Shown here: piece by piece, positions 30,220 through 39,303 of the stretch
Layout: the number at the start of each line of letters is the position of its first letter
Position numbering within the stretch: position 1 is the stretch's first letter
Source of the DNA: Streptomyces sulphureus DSM 40104
GTDB lineage: Bacteria > Actinomycetota > Actinomycetes > Streptomycetales > Streptomycetaceae
Assembly: GCF_000381025.1 (NCBI RefSeq)
Contig: NZ_KB905815.1
Span: forward strand, 479,789 to 543,788
Direction: 5' to 3'
DNA: 64,000 bases
Notes under the pieces: model-generated
Seen by the model: only the letters and a program-made list of their open reading frames with translations
What the model was told of the DNA's origin: nothing
The model's database searches: none
Translations under genes and position numbers: made by a program

Positions 30220-30317
30220 GTCCGGCTCCCTCAGTACTTTCGATTCCTCGACGGTTATCAGACTACGCCTGCGCTTCCCTGGCGCAGACCCCCGGTCTTC
30301 CGACGAGCGGCCGCTCC

Positions 30318-31175
30318 TCAGGCACGGGCGCCGAACTCGGCCTCCAGATGGCGCTCGACGACCGGGAGCACCTCCTCCACCGTGACGTCGCGGCCGAGCT
30401 CCTCGGCGAGCGACGCGACGCCCGCGTCCCTGATGCCGCAGGGGACGATGCGGTCGAACCAGGTGTTGTCCGGGTTGCAGTTGAGCGAGAAGCCGTGCAT
30501 CGTCACGCCCTTGGAGATGCGGACGCCGATCGCGGCGAGCTTGCGGTCCTCGCCTCGCTGGCCGGCGTTGGAGGGCGCGTACTCGGGGCCGCGCAGGCGC
30601 GCGTCGTACTCCTGCTGCTCGACGCCTGCCGGCGGGGACGCGAGGCTTCCGCCGAGGTCGAGGGAGAGGCCGCCCGTCCCCGACGGCGCAGGAGGCGCCG
30701 GGTCGCCGAGGACCCAGACGCCGCTTCGGCCCTCGACCCGCGTCGTCTCCAGGCCGAACTCGGCGCAGGCGCTGATGAGCGCCTCCTCCAGCCGGCGCAC
30801 GTAGGCGATCACGTCGATCGGCTGGCCGAGGCGCAGGATCGGGTAGCCGACGAGCTGTCCCGGGCCGTGCCAGGTGATCTTTCCGCCGCGGTCGATGTCG
30901 ATGACGGGGGTGCCGTCGAGGGGGCGTTCGTCGTCGGTGGTCCGGCGGCCGGCCGTGTAGACCGGGGGGTGTTCCAGAAGCAGGCAGGTGTCCGGGATCT
31001 CGTCTGCGGCACGGGCCGTGTGCACCTCGCGCTGGAGCTCCCAGGCGCGGAGGTACTCGACCGCCTCGGCGCCGAATCCGACGCGGCGGAAGACGAGTCC
31101 GGCGGCCGGGTCCTGCGCGCCCTGCTGCGGCGCCGGTGCTCCGGTCGTCTCGGTACCGACCACGGACTGCGCCAT
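30318..31175 (-). CDS. lipB: Lipoyl(octanoyl) transferase
   Basis: LipB moves octanoate from ACP to lipoyl domains. The product has 285 residues from ATG 31173-31175, which follows GAGGAGGAGG. The family signature [18 protein letters not shown] and the substrate region [18 protein letters not shown] are present. The catalytic Lys is in RKLAAIG and the Cys in [10 protein letters not shown] Pro/Gly-rich insertion of about 50 residues lies between GVWV and RKLAAIG and is absent from most LipB proteins, probably as a surface loop. Confidence 0.94.
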   Translation of the reverse strand: MAQSVVGTETTGAPAPQQGAQDPAAGLVFRRVGFGAEAVEYLRAWELQREVHTARAADEIPDTCLLLEHPPVYTAGRRTTDDERPLDGTPVIDIDRGGKITWHGPGQLVGYPILRLGQPIDVIAYVRRLEEALISACAEFGLETTRVEGRSGVWVLGDPAPPAPSGTGGLSLDLGGSLASPPAGVEQQEYDARLRGPEYAPSNAGQRGEDRKLAAIGVRISKGVTMHGFSLNCNPDNTWFDRIVPCGIRDAGVASLAEELGRDVTVEEVLPVVERHLEAEFGARA

Positions 31176-31707
31176 CACGGCCTCCTCCTCATCGCGCTAC
31201 GAGCGCCGGCGTGCGGCCGCGGGGCTGCTCCTCGGACCGCTGCCACTCTACGGGCGCGGCTCTCCGTCGCGGCAGGCGGCCTTTCCTCACACGTACGGAT
31301 GAATACCGGACGAAGCCGCAGTTGCCCGGTGCGCAGACCGTTACATTCGCGCCGTTCCATGAGGGCGCCTCGGGCGTCTGCCGTAAGCCGCGAGGGCACC
31401 ATGGGCGCCTTTCGCCGCCTGGTCGCCCCGCAGACGAGGAGGGGGTCGCGCGGTTCGCACTCCACGCTCGGCACGGTGTGCCGCAGCTCCTGGCTGCTGC
31501 CCGCTCGCACACCGAACTTCCGCTGATTTCCCGCCATTTCCCGCCACTTCTCGTCACCGAGTGCAGTCCGGGAGGACTTCGGTTGAGGCCCACACCAACT
31601 CCGCAGGCAGACACCGCCGGCGCGGCGGCACCTCCGGGTGTGCCGCCGGTCCGAGGACGCCCCCATCCCCGCAACCGAAGCCGGCGGTACCCCGCTAGGA
31701 GTTTCCG
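31176..31707. other. Divergent intergenic region lipB / NsdA-like gene
   Basis: This 532-bp region has no gene. It holds a tandem decamer ATTTCCCGCC at 31526-31535 and 31536-31545 with a third, weaker copy ACTTCTCGTC. These may be binding sites for one of the two divergent promoters. Confidence 0.4.
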
Positions 31708-33363
31708 ATGACCCTGGAACGACCTGAGGACTCCGCACCCCAGTCCTCCGCACAACGCGTCCCCAACCGCCAACTCGCCACCCTCATCGCCGAGGCGGGG
31801 TTCTCCAACGCAGGACTCGCCAGGAGGGTCGACCAACTCGGCCTGGAACACGGCCTCGACCTGCGCTACGACAAGACATCCGTCACCCGCTGGCTCCGCG
31901 GCCAGCAGCCGCGCGGCACGACGCCCGCGCTCATCGCCGAGGTCTTCACCCGCCGCCTGGGCCGCCGACTCACAGCCCAGGACCTGGGCTTGGACGCCTG
32001 CGCCCCCGTCTACGCGGGCCTGGAGTTCGCCGCCACCCCCGCCGAGGCGGTCGAGATCGTCAGCGGTCTGTGGCGGAAGGACTCGGGGAGCCACGCGGAG
32101 CTGCGCAAGATCGCCTTCACGCCCGCGGGCCTCGTGGTGCCGAGTCGGGACTGGCTGATCGGCCGCGCGGACGAGCGGGTGGCACACGGCCCGGACCCCG
32201 AGAACGGCGGCAAGGGCGGCAAGGGCGGCGAGCCCGGACAGCCCGGGCAGCAGGCCGCCGCGCCCCCGGCGCACCAGCGGAGCGGTCAACTCCCCGGCGG
32301 GCGCGGCCCCGTGGGGTACCCCCGCCGACCGGGGCAGCCCGTCCGCGTCCCCGCGCAGGCCCGCCCGGCTCCGCAGCCGGGGCTGCCGCGCTCCCCCTCC
32401 GGCTCCCCACTCGCCGGTGCGACGGGCGCGCGGCTCGACCGCGTCGAGCGCGGCCCTGGGCAGAAGGTCACCGGCGGCGACGTCGCCGCGCTCCGCGCCG
32501 TCTGCGAGCTCTTCCGCGCGCTCGACCACGCGTACGGCGGCGGCCACGCCCGGCAGGCCCTTGTGCGGTACCTGGAGCACGAGGCCGAGCCGATGCTCCG
32601 CGGCGTCTACGGCGAGCAGGTCGGCCGCCGGCTCTTCGCGGCCGCCGCCGATCTGACGAGGCTCGCGGGATGGACGTCGTACGACATCGCGGCGCACGGC
32701 CTGGCGCAGCGGTACTTCGTGCAGGCGCTGCGGCTCACGCAGGCCGCGGGGGATCGCGCGTACGGCAGCTTCGTACTCGTCACCATGAGCCGGCAGGCCG
32801 TCTACCTCGGACACGGCCGGGAGGCGGTGCAGTTGGCGCGCGTCGCGCAGCAGGGCGTGGGCACCTCGGCGTCGCCCGTTGTGCAGGCGCTGCTGCACTC
32901 GGCGGAGGCACGGGGGCACGCGGTCCTCGGCGAGGTGCGTGCGTGCACGGCGTCGCTGGCGCGTGCGGAGCGGGCGATGGAGGCGTCGCGTCCCGGCGAG
33001 GAGGCGCCGCAGTGGGCGCGCTCCTTCGACGAGGCGCAGCTCGCCGACGAGTTCGCGCACTCCCACCGCGACCTCCAGCAGTTCCGCCCCGCCGCCCAGC
33101 ACGCGGAGCGCTCGCTCCAGCTCCGCGGCACAGGCTTCGCGCGCAGCCGCCTCTTCTGCCGGATCGTGCTCGCCACCGCCCGACTCGGCCTCGGCGAGGT
33201 CGACCAGGCGTGCGCCCTCGCCGCCGAGGCCGCGGGGCAGGCGGCCGAGATGCGTTCGGTCCGGGCGCACGAGTACGTACGCGACTTCGAGCGGCGCCTC
33301 GAACCGTACCGGGACGCGGCGCCTGTGAAGGGGTACCGCGAGAAGGTCGCGGCGATGGGCTGA
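31708..33363 (+). CDS. NsdA-like regulator with N-terminal HTH and C-terminal TPRs
   Basis: This 551-residue cytoplasmic protein has an N-terminal region of about 110 residues (PNRQLATLIAEAGFSNAGLA, then DKTSVTRWLRGQQPRGTTPA) resembling the N-termini of streptomycete developmental regulators such as NsdA. A long Pro/Gly/Ala linker follows (about 160-250), then TPR-like repeats (AQRYFVQALRLTQAAGDRAY, ALLHSAEARGHAVLGEVRAC). ATG 31708 follows AGGAG. A homologue lies next to lipB in S. coelicolor. Target and signal are unknown. Confidence 0.75.
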   Translation: MTLERPEDSAPQSSAQRVPNRQLATLIAEAGFSNAGLARRVDQLGLEHGLDLRYDKTSVTRWLRGQQPRGTTPALIAEVFTRRLGRRLTAQDLGLDACAPVYAGLEFAATPAEAVEIVSGLWRKDSGSHAELRKIAFTPAGLVVPSRDWLIGRADERVAHGPDPENGGKGGKGGEPGQPGQQAAAPPAHQRSGQLPGGRGPVGYPRRPGQPVRVPAQARPAPQPGLPRSPSGSPLAGATGARLDRVERGPGQKVTGGDVAALRAVCELFRALDHAYGGGHARQALVRYLEHEAEPMLRGVYGEQVGRRLFAAAADLTRLAGWTSYDIAAHGLAQRYFVQALRLTQAAGDRAYGSFVLVTMSRQAVYLGHGREAVQLARVAQQGVGTSASPVVQALLHSAEARGHAVLGEVRACTASLARAERAMEASRPGEEAPQWARSFDEAQLADEFAHSHRDLQQFRPAAQHAERSLQLRGTGFARSRLFCRIVLATARLGLGEVDQACALAAEAAGQAAEMRSVRAHEYVRDFERRLEPYRDAAPVKGYREKVAAMG

Positions 33364-33763
33364 GTACGGCCTGCGTCCCGGAACTCCGGTGGCCAACCGG
33401 CCCGTTGCCGTCCGTACCGGCCGTGCGCGTGCGCGACCGGTGCGGACGGCGGTCTGCTCCTGCCGGACGGGGGCGACTCGCTTGCTCACGACGCCGTTCC
33501 GATGCGGGCGGATCGCGGCCGCCCGCCCGGCGCCGCAACCGGCGCCCACGCCACAGAACTCGACGTGGCCGCGCCGCCGTCATGAAGCGGCCGGCCTCCC
33601 GGACGACGGACCGCGGCTTCCTGCTGTGCCAGCGGCGTCCGGCCCACAACTGCCGTGCGGGAAGACCGCTTCGGAGCCACACGCAGCGCCGACACGTAGC
33701 CCGGCGGCCGACACCGTCCCGGGACGCACAGGCGGCGACGACCGGGAGCCCGCCGCCGACAGG
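33364..33763. other. Gene-free stretch before repeat array
   Basis: There is no gene here. Around 33553-33600 lies a partial copy of the glucosidase 3' coding end (ACAGAACTCGACG then GCCGCCGTCATGAAG), offset from the regular array by about 233 bp. Confidence 0.4.
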
Positions 33764-34350
33764 AACGTCGACCGGCGCGCAGGTCACAGAACTCGACGAG
33801 CCCACGCTGCCTTGAGCCGCCGTCGCCCGGCGCCCCCACCCGCCGAGCCACCGGCACCCGGACGACAACTCCCCGTACGAGAAGACTGCCCCGGCGCCCG
33901 CACGCGGTGGCGAACCGCAAGCCCGCCACCGCCCGCAACGTCAACCGGTACTCAGAGCGCAGAAGCCGACGAGACCACACTGCCCCGAGCCGCCGTCGCC
34001 CGGAGCCCCCACGCGCCAGGCCACCGGCACCGGACGACAACTCTCAGTCCGAGAAGACTGCTCCGACGCCCGCACGCGGCGGCGAACCGCAAGCCCACCA
34101 CCGCCTGGAACATCAACCGGTACTCAGAGCGCAGAAGCCGACGAGACCGCGACCCGCCATGACGCCCCCGGCCGCCGCAGAGAAGCCGACGTCTGAGCGG
34201 CCCTTCCACCGGGGACAACCAACTCCCCCGCCCGGAGGGGCTGTTACGGAGCCCGAGCGACGCCGGACCAGCCCCGCCGCAACGTCAACCCGCGCGCAAG
34301 TCCCGGAACTCCACGAGGCCGCGCTGTCCCAAGCCGCCGTCGGTCGCTGT
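33764..34350. repeat. About 172-bp tandem repeat running into the NAGLU gene
   Basis: The landmark AACGTCAACCGG (with small variations) recurs at 33764, 33937, 34109 and 34281, giving periods of 173, 172 and 172 bp. Linked blocks recur with it: CTCAGAGCGCAGAAGCCGAC, GAGCCGCCGTCGCCCGG and GGCGAACCGCAAGCCC. The fourth copy overlaps the 3' end of the alpha-N-acetylglucosaminidase gene. Translated on the minus strand, the 33764 copy reads GDGGSRQRGLVEFCDLRAG, close to the protein's own end TDGGLGQRGLVEFRDLRAG. Confidence 0.75.
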
Positions 34351-37300
34351 CATGAAGAGGCCGGCGTCCTGGGCGGAGGCGGCGGCGGGGAGGCTTACGG
34401 TCGCGACGGTGCGCCAGGTTCGGCCGTTGTCGCGCGAGAAGGCGCCGGTCCAGTCGCCTGCCTTGCGGGTGATTCGCAGCAGCACCGGGGCGTGGACTCC
34501 GGCGACGGCGCGGTAGGTGTCCAACTCGCCGTCGCCGTCGGCGTCGTGGGAGAAGACGACGCCGTGGCCCGGGGTCAGCGCGAGGTTGGCGAAGCCGGGC
34601 GACGTGGCGGAAGCGAGGTCGTTGCGGATGACGAGGCCGGCGCGGGCCCACTCGCTCGTGTTCTCCTGTGCATCGACGCGGACCTGCACCGAGCCGCCGT
34701 CGCGGAGCGCCCCGCTGCGGTAGACGGCGCCGAACTCGGCGGTCGCCTTCCACAGGTCCCGGCCGCCGCCGTCGACGGCGAGGCGCGCGCCCGCCTGCCC
34801 GAAGACGGCGTCGTTGGTGCTGACGGTGCGCAGCCCGTCGTCGAGCGGACCCGCCACGTACACCTCGCCCTCGGACCGCGCTTCGACGCGCTTCCCGCCG
34901 CGCGGCCCGTACAGGACGCGCAGCCCGTAACGCAGCGGTTGGAGCGGGCGGTCGAGTTTCTCGGGGGCCGTCAGGCGCCAGGTGACCTCGGCGCGGCCGG
35001 CGGGGGCCACCTCGGGGAAGGAGAGCGGGCCGCGGGGGTCCGCGTCGTCGAGTCCCGTGAGGGTGAAGTCGACGCGTCCGGTGGGCTCCAGGCCGTTCTC
35101 GTTGCGGAAGACGGCGGTCAACTCGCCGGTGGCGCCCGGCTCCAGGGCGCGCGGGTCCGAGGTGGCGCGGACGCTGCCCTGGTAGGGGGCTTTTGCGAGG
35201 GCGTCGCGGACCTTGGTGGCGAGGGTGTGCGCGTCGCCGACGGGGCGTTCGGGGTAGGTGGGCGCGTCGTTCACCCACTTCTCCTCGCGTGCGTACCAGT
35301 CGAAGGTCTTCGGTGAGCGCTCCTCGGCGAGTGCGTCGGCGAGTTCGTCGAGGTAGTCCCGCCACTGGGGGAGGTGGACGTCGGCGAGGAGGCCGTGCCA
35401 GTCGCGGTTGCCGTAGTTGGCGAGGCTGCCCTGGTCGGCCGTCTCGCGGCCGTCCCAGGTGGTGACGAGGGTGCGGGCCGTGCGTGCGAGGGCGGTGCGC
35501 TCCGCCGCGGTGCCCGCGGCGCGGGAGGCGTCGGCGATCCAGGGGCCGAGGAGGAAGCCGCGGTGGGCGCCCGCGGTCTCGTCGGCGAGTTGGAGGAGGC
35601 GGAGCCACAGGGTGCTCAACTCACGGAAGGCGGTGGTGTCCTTGCGGGCGTAGGCGGCGTCGAGTTGGGCGATCAGCGTCCAGGAACGGTTGGCGAGCGC
35701 CTGCCGTGCGAGGTCGGTGAGGTCGTACCGGTAGGTGTCGGTGGTGCGGACGCGCTCGGGGAGACCGAGGAGCGCGTCGAGGGCGGCGTCGAAGGCGGGC
35801 AGGTCGTAGCCGGGGGACTTGGTGGCGTAGTGGGAGCCGGAGCGGGCCTTGAGGTCGGGGCGGGCGGAGAAGACGCTGTCGTGCGGGCGGCCGTCGGTGG
35901 TCTCCAGGTGGTAGGCGGTGTCGCGGAGGGCGGCGAGGGCCTTCTCGCCGGAGCCCTGCGCGGCGCGGGCCGCGTCGGCGCCGTACCGGACGCGGGCGTA
36001 CTCGCGGAACCAGTCGGTGCGGTCGATCGCCTCGCGGCGCCAGGCGAGTTCGCTGAAGAGCTCGAAGGCGGCCGGGTCGCGGTCGGCGGCCTCGGGCATG
36101 TAGGCGGTGCCGGCGAGTGCGCTGCCCTTCTTGTCCCGCCACTCGGCGAAACGGTCGGTCCACATGTGGCACTTGGCGCCGAGGGTGGTGCGGCCGCCGA
36201 AGTTGGGGATGGTGCCGAAGGCGTACGGGGTGCCGTTCCAGTCGCTCTCGCGGTCGCTCGTTCCCTCCAGGTCGGAGAGGCCGTCGACGATGAGGACCTG
36301 GTTCTTGCGGGAGATGCCCTGGAGGATTTCGGGGCGCGGGTTGTTCTGCCAGCCGAGGATCACCCAGACGGCGTCCGGCTTCGCCTTCCGCATCGCCTGC
36401 TCGACGCCGTGCGCGGCGTCGGCGACGGGGACGTCGCCCGGGTCTCCGCCCTCGTGGAGCAGGTCCATCTTGAAGTGGCCCGCGTCGCCGAGGAGTTCGC
36501 GCTGGTGGCGGTAGTAGGCGGCGGCTGCGGTGCGGAAGTGGGGGGTGCGCGGGTCGAGCCAGGCGGGGCGCTCCAGGCCGTGCCAGTCCCCTTGCGGGAC
36601 GGTGCGGGCGCCCTGGTTGCGTTCGGCGAAGTCGCCGGGGACGGAGCCGAAGTAGCCGGGGAGGACGGGGTGCATGCCGAGTTCGCGCAGGCGTGAGGTG
36701 ATGCGCCGGCCCAACTCGGTGCGGCGGCGCAGTTGGTGGGGGGTGAGGGGGCCGCCGTACGCGGAGAGGTTCTGGAGGAGCCACCACGGCTGGTGGCTGG
36801 GTGCGGGAATCCAGGCGCGCGCCTCGGCGTCGGAGTAGCCGAAGTCCTGGAGGAACCGGTGGTAGACGCCCTCGGCTCCGACGGTGACGAGGACCTCGTT
36901 GCAGCCGTGGAGCGCGAGGACGTCGAGGAAACGCTCCCACTGCGGCCAGTCCGCGTAGGCGCCGGCGTAGCCGTCGTGGGTGTCGTTGAGGGCGAACCTG
37001 TGGGGTACGGTCGCGCGTTGCTCGTACGGACTGCTCGGCGCGGGGAGGGTTTCCGGAAGGTCGAGCCGCGTCCCGGCCCAGGAGATGTGGGCGTGGCAGG
37101 TGTACTTGAGATACCAGTGGACGCCGGTGAGGATCGCCGCGGGGGTGGTGCCGGCGACGCGGATGTCGCCCTGGCTGCCCGTGACGCGGAAGCGGTCGTC
37201 GGTCCCTGCGTCGAGCAGGGTGAGGGTGAACTGCTCGGTGTGGTCGGGGAGTAGCCGTGCGAGGGCGGCGCCGGCGGGGTCCGGGGTCGCGCGGGAGCGG

Positions 37301-37437
37301 TCGGCTTCCCCGCCGCTGCCGCCTCCTCCGGCCGGGCCGCGTGCTGCGGCCGCCGCGGGGGGTCCGTACGCCGTCGCCGTGCCGGCGCCGAGGGCGCCTG
37401 CCGTGCCGAGAAGCCTGCGTCTGCTGATTCCACTCAC
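34285..37437 (-). CDS. Secreted alpha-N-acetylglucosaminidase, GH89 (NAGLU-like)
   Basis: This 1050-residue exported glycosidase removes alpha-linked GlcNAc from glycans. GTG 37435-37437 gives (M)SGISRRRLLGTAGALGAG, a Tat signal with SRRR. The NAGLU N-terminal domain follows. The catalytic barrel contains PWWLLQNLSAYGGPLTPHQ, GYFGSVPGDFAERN, FKMDLLHEGGDPG (probable catalytic Glu) and VWVILGWQNNPRPEIL. After the NAGLU C-terminal helical domain there is a NEW3-like beta domain (GATGELTAVFRNENGLEPTG) and a laminin-G/DUF1349-like C-terminus (ENTSEWARAGLVIRND). A near-palindrome sits just upstream, and tandem copies of its 3' end lie downstream. Confidence 0.88.
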   Translation of the reverse strand: MSGISRRRLLGTAGALGAGTATAYGPPAAAAARGPAGGGGSGGEADRSRATPDPAGAALARLLPDHTEQFTLTLLDAGTDDRFRVTGSQGDIRVAGTTPAAILTGVHWYLKYTCHAHISWAGTRLDLPETLPAPSSPYEQRATVPHRFALNDTHDGYAGAYADWPQWERFLDVLALHGCNEVLVTVGAEGVYHRFLQDFGYSDAEARAWIPAPSHQPWWLLQNLSAYGGPLTPHQLRRRTELGRRITSRLRELGMHPVLPGYFGSVPGDFAERNQGARTVPQGDWHGLERPAWLDPRTPHFRTAAAAYYRHQRELLGDAGHFKMDLLHEGGDPGDVPVADAAHGVEQAMRKAKPDAVWVILGWQNNPRPEILQGISRKNQVLIVDGLSDLEGTSDRESDWNGTPYAFGTIPNFGGRTTLGAKCHMWTDRFAEWRDKKGSALAGTAYMPEAADRDPAAFELFSELAWRREAIDRTDWFREYARVRYGADAARAAQGSGEKALAALRDTAYHLETTDGRPHDSVFSARPDLKARSGSHYATKSPGYDLPAFDAALDALLGLPERVRTTDTYRYDLTDLARQALANRSWTLIAQLDAAYARKDTTAFRELSTLWLRLLQLADETAGAHRGFLLGPWIADASRAAGTAAERTALARTARTLVTTWDGRETADQGSLANYGNRDWHGLLADVHLPQWRDYLDELADALAEERSPKTFDWYAREEKWVNDAPTYPERPVGDAHTLATKVRDALAKAPYQGSVRATSDPRALEPGATGELTAVFRNENGLEPTGRVDFTLTGLDDADPRGPLSFPEVAPAGRAEVTWRLTAPEKLDRPLQPLRYGLRVLYGPRGGKRVEARSEGEVYVAGPLDDGLRTVSTNDAVFGQAGARLAVDGGGRDLWKATAEFGAVYRSGALRDGGSVQVRVDAQENTSEWARAGLVIRNDLASATSPGFANLALTPGHGVVFSHDADGDGELDTYRAVAGVHAPVLLRITRKAGDWTGAFSRDNGRTWRTVATVSLPAAASAQDAGLFMTATDGGLGQRGLVEFRDLRAG

Positions 37438-37455
37438 CGTACGCCCCACTCGTTG

Positions 37456-37469
37456 AGACCTATATGTCT
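37456..37469. promoter_or_regulatory. Near-palindromic operator upstream of the GH89 gene
   Basis: AGACCTATATGTCT is a 14-bp palindrome with one mismatched pair, 19 bp before the GTG start. A sugar-responsive GntR- or ROK-type repressor is possible, but none is encoded next to it. Confidence 0.45.
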
Positions 37470-37501
37470 GCTCTGTCGTGAACGAGACGGTATCGGAGGG
37501 T

Positions 37502-38149
37502 TCAGCCTCGGTCGAGGTATGCGAGCACGGCGAGTACGCGCCTGTTGTCATCGTCCGAGGGCGCCAGATCGAGCTTCCCGAAGATGTTCGACGTGTGCTT
37601 GGCGACGGCGCGTTCGGTGACGAAGAGCTGCGCAGCGATGGCCGCGTTCGACCGGCCCTGCGCCATCAGCTCCAACACCTCGCGCTCGCGCGCCGTCAGG
37701 TGCCCCATCGGCTCGTCGGCCGCGCGGCGGGAGAGGAGCTGCTGGATCACCTGCGGGTCCATCGCCGTCCCGCCGGCCGCGACGCGGCGGACGGCGTCGA
37801 TGAACTGGTCGGCGTCGAAGACGCGGTCCTTGAGGAGGTACCCGACCCCTCCGGCGCCGTCCGCCAACAGCTCGCGCGCGTACAACTGCTCGACGTGCTG
37901 CGAGAGCACCAGCACCGGCAGCCCCGGGCGCCGGCGTCGGGCCCGAAGCGCGCACTGGAGCCCCTCGTCGCTGAAGGAGGGCGGCAGCCGGACGTCGACG
38001 ACGGCGACGTCCGGCTCCAACTCGGCGAACACGCGGTCCAGTTCGGGCCCGGTGCCGACGGCGGCCGCGATGTCGAAGTCGAAGGCGTCCAGCATGCGCA
38101 CGAGGCCGTCGCGGAGGAGGAAGAGGTCTTCGGCGATCACTACGCGCAT
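37502..38149 (-). CDS. NarL/FixJ-type response regulator, orphan
   Basis: This 215-residue two-domain regulator has a receiver with acidic residues in VVIAEDLFLLRDG, the phospho-acceptor Asp in AVVDVRLPP, and the Lys of YLLKDRV. The C-terminal LuxR helix-turn-helix is LTAREREVLELMAQGRSNAA then ERAVAKHTSNIFGKLDL. ATG 38147-38149 is used. No histidine kinase gene lies next to it; an oxidoreductase gene is immediately upstream on the same strand, so its kinase must be elsewhere. Confidence 0.92.
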   Translation of the reverse strand: MRVVIAEDLFLLRDGLVRMLDAFDFDIAAAVGTGPELDRVFAELEPDVAVVDVRLPPSFSDEGLQCALRARRRRPGLPVLVLSQHVEQLYARELLADGAGGVGYLLKDRVFDADQFIDAVRRVAAGGTAMDPQVIQQLLSRRAADEPMGHLTAREREVLELMAQGRSNAAIAAQLFVTERAVAKHTSNIFGKLDLAPSDDDNRRVLAVLAYLDRG

Positions 38150-38198
38150 GGCGGAGGCTCCGGGTACGGGCGGCGCGGGGACACCGCACCGCTGCGGC

Positions 38199-39086
38199 TC
38201 AGCGGGCGAGTTCGGCCTCGGCGCGGACGAGGACCCGAGTGACGTCCTCGGCGAAGAACGCGTCGCACGGGTGGCGCGGACCGCCGCCCGCAGCCGCCAA
38301 CAGGGCATCGACGGCGCGCAGGTACGCCTCCCCTGCGCCGTCCTGCGACTCGGGGAGCGCGACGTGCCCGGCCGCACCGTGGAGTTCGACCTGCGCCCCG
38401 TGGTCGCCGGGCGGCAGGGAGTGGCTGAGGAGCGAGGAGCCGACGGCGCCGCTCGCGTGCACCGTCGAGAGCTGCACCGCGTCCCCCGGGCCCGCCATCG
38501 CGCGGACCTCCTCGACCGCGCCGAGCACCGGGACCAGCACCGAGAGCGCGTGCGGCCCCAGGTCCCAGAGGGCGCCCTTCTCGTACCGCCACGGCGAGGT
38601 CTCGTACGGGACGCCGACGCCGCCGAAGAGGTCGGAGAGCCAGTCCGCGCGTCCGGCCATCCAGCCCTGGCGCGCGGCTTGTCGGTCGATCCACGCGGCG
38701 GAGGCGCCGAACCGGAGCGTGAAGAAGACGACGGAAGCCGCGCCCGAACCGCGGAGCGCACCGGTCACCGCCGCGGCACCCTCGGACGTCGTCGCCACCG
38801 GCTTGTCGAGGAGCAGGTGACAGCCGGCCGCAGCGGCGCGCGCCGCCAACGGCGCCTGGACGTCGGGCGGCAGGGCGACGGCGACGGCGTCGCAGTCGGT
38901 GAAGAGCGCGTCGGGCGTGGCGTACGCACGGGCTTCGAGCGCGGTGGCGAGCTCCTCGGCGGCGTCCGGGCGCCGTCCCCATACGCCGACGAGGTCGACG
39001 TCCGGGTGGGCGGCGAGCGCGGGGCCGTGGGTGCGGGCCGCCCATGCCCCGGTCCCGAGGAGGCCGAAGCGTATGCGGTCCGTCAC
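38199..39086 (-). CDS. Gfo/Idh/MocA-family oxidoreductase
   Basis: This 295-residue NAD(P)-dependent sugar-type dehydrogenase starts at GTG 39086. The Rossmann motif is FGLLGTGAWAARTHGPAL, and the family Lys is in CHLLLDKPVATT. The C-terminal beta-sheet domain is shortened compared with the usual 330-350 residues. It lies 50 bp upstream of the orphan response regulator and is probably co-transcribed. Substrate is unknown. Confidence 0.88.
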   Translation of the reverse strand: MTDRIRFGLLGTGAWAARTHGPALAAHPDVDLVGVWGRRPDAAEELATALEARAYATPDALFTDCDAVAVALPPDVQAPLAARAAAAGCHLLLDKPVATTSEGAAAVTGALRGSGAASVVFFTLRFGASAAWIDRQAARQGWMAGRADWLSDLFGGVGVPYETSPWRYEKGALWDLGPHALSVLVPVLGAVEEVRAMAGPGDAVQLSTVHASGAVGSSLLSHSLPPGDHGAQVELHGAAGHVALPESQDGAGEAYLRAVDALLAAAGGGPRHPCDAFFAEDVTRVLVRAEAELAR

Positions 39087-39303
39087 ACGGCACCTCCGGC
39101 GGCGGCTGCCCCGGATGTGCTCCCCGACGTGAACGCCGTTGCGACGGCGTGGAGTTGGCGCATGGACGGAAGCGTATCCGCTCCCCCGCGCGCTGCCCAG
39201 GCGCGGGCGGGCAGGGTCTCAACGGCCCGCCGAACGGCCCTCGTTGTTCGTGTCTCGCCCGGGCCGCGGGTGACCCCTGGCGGGTTCGCTCGTTCAGCCG
39301 GGT

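Noticed and set aside
33389..34162. Protein-coding interpretation of the tandem repeat region
   Set aside because: Repeat units are 172-173 bp, so the frame changes between units. No start site or motif is present.
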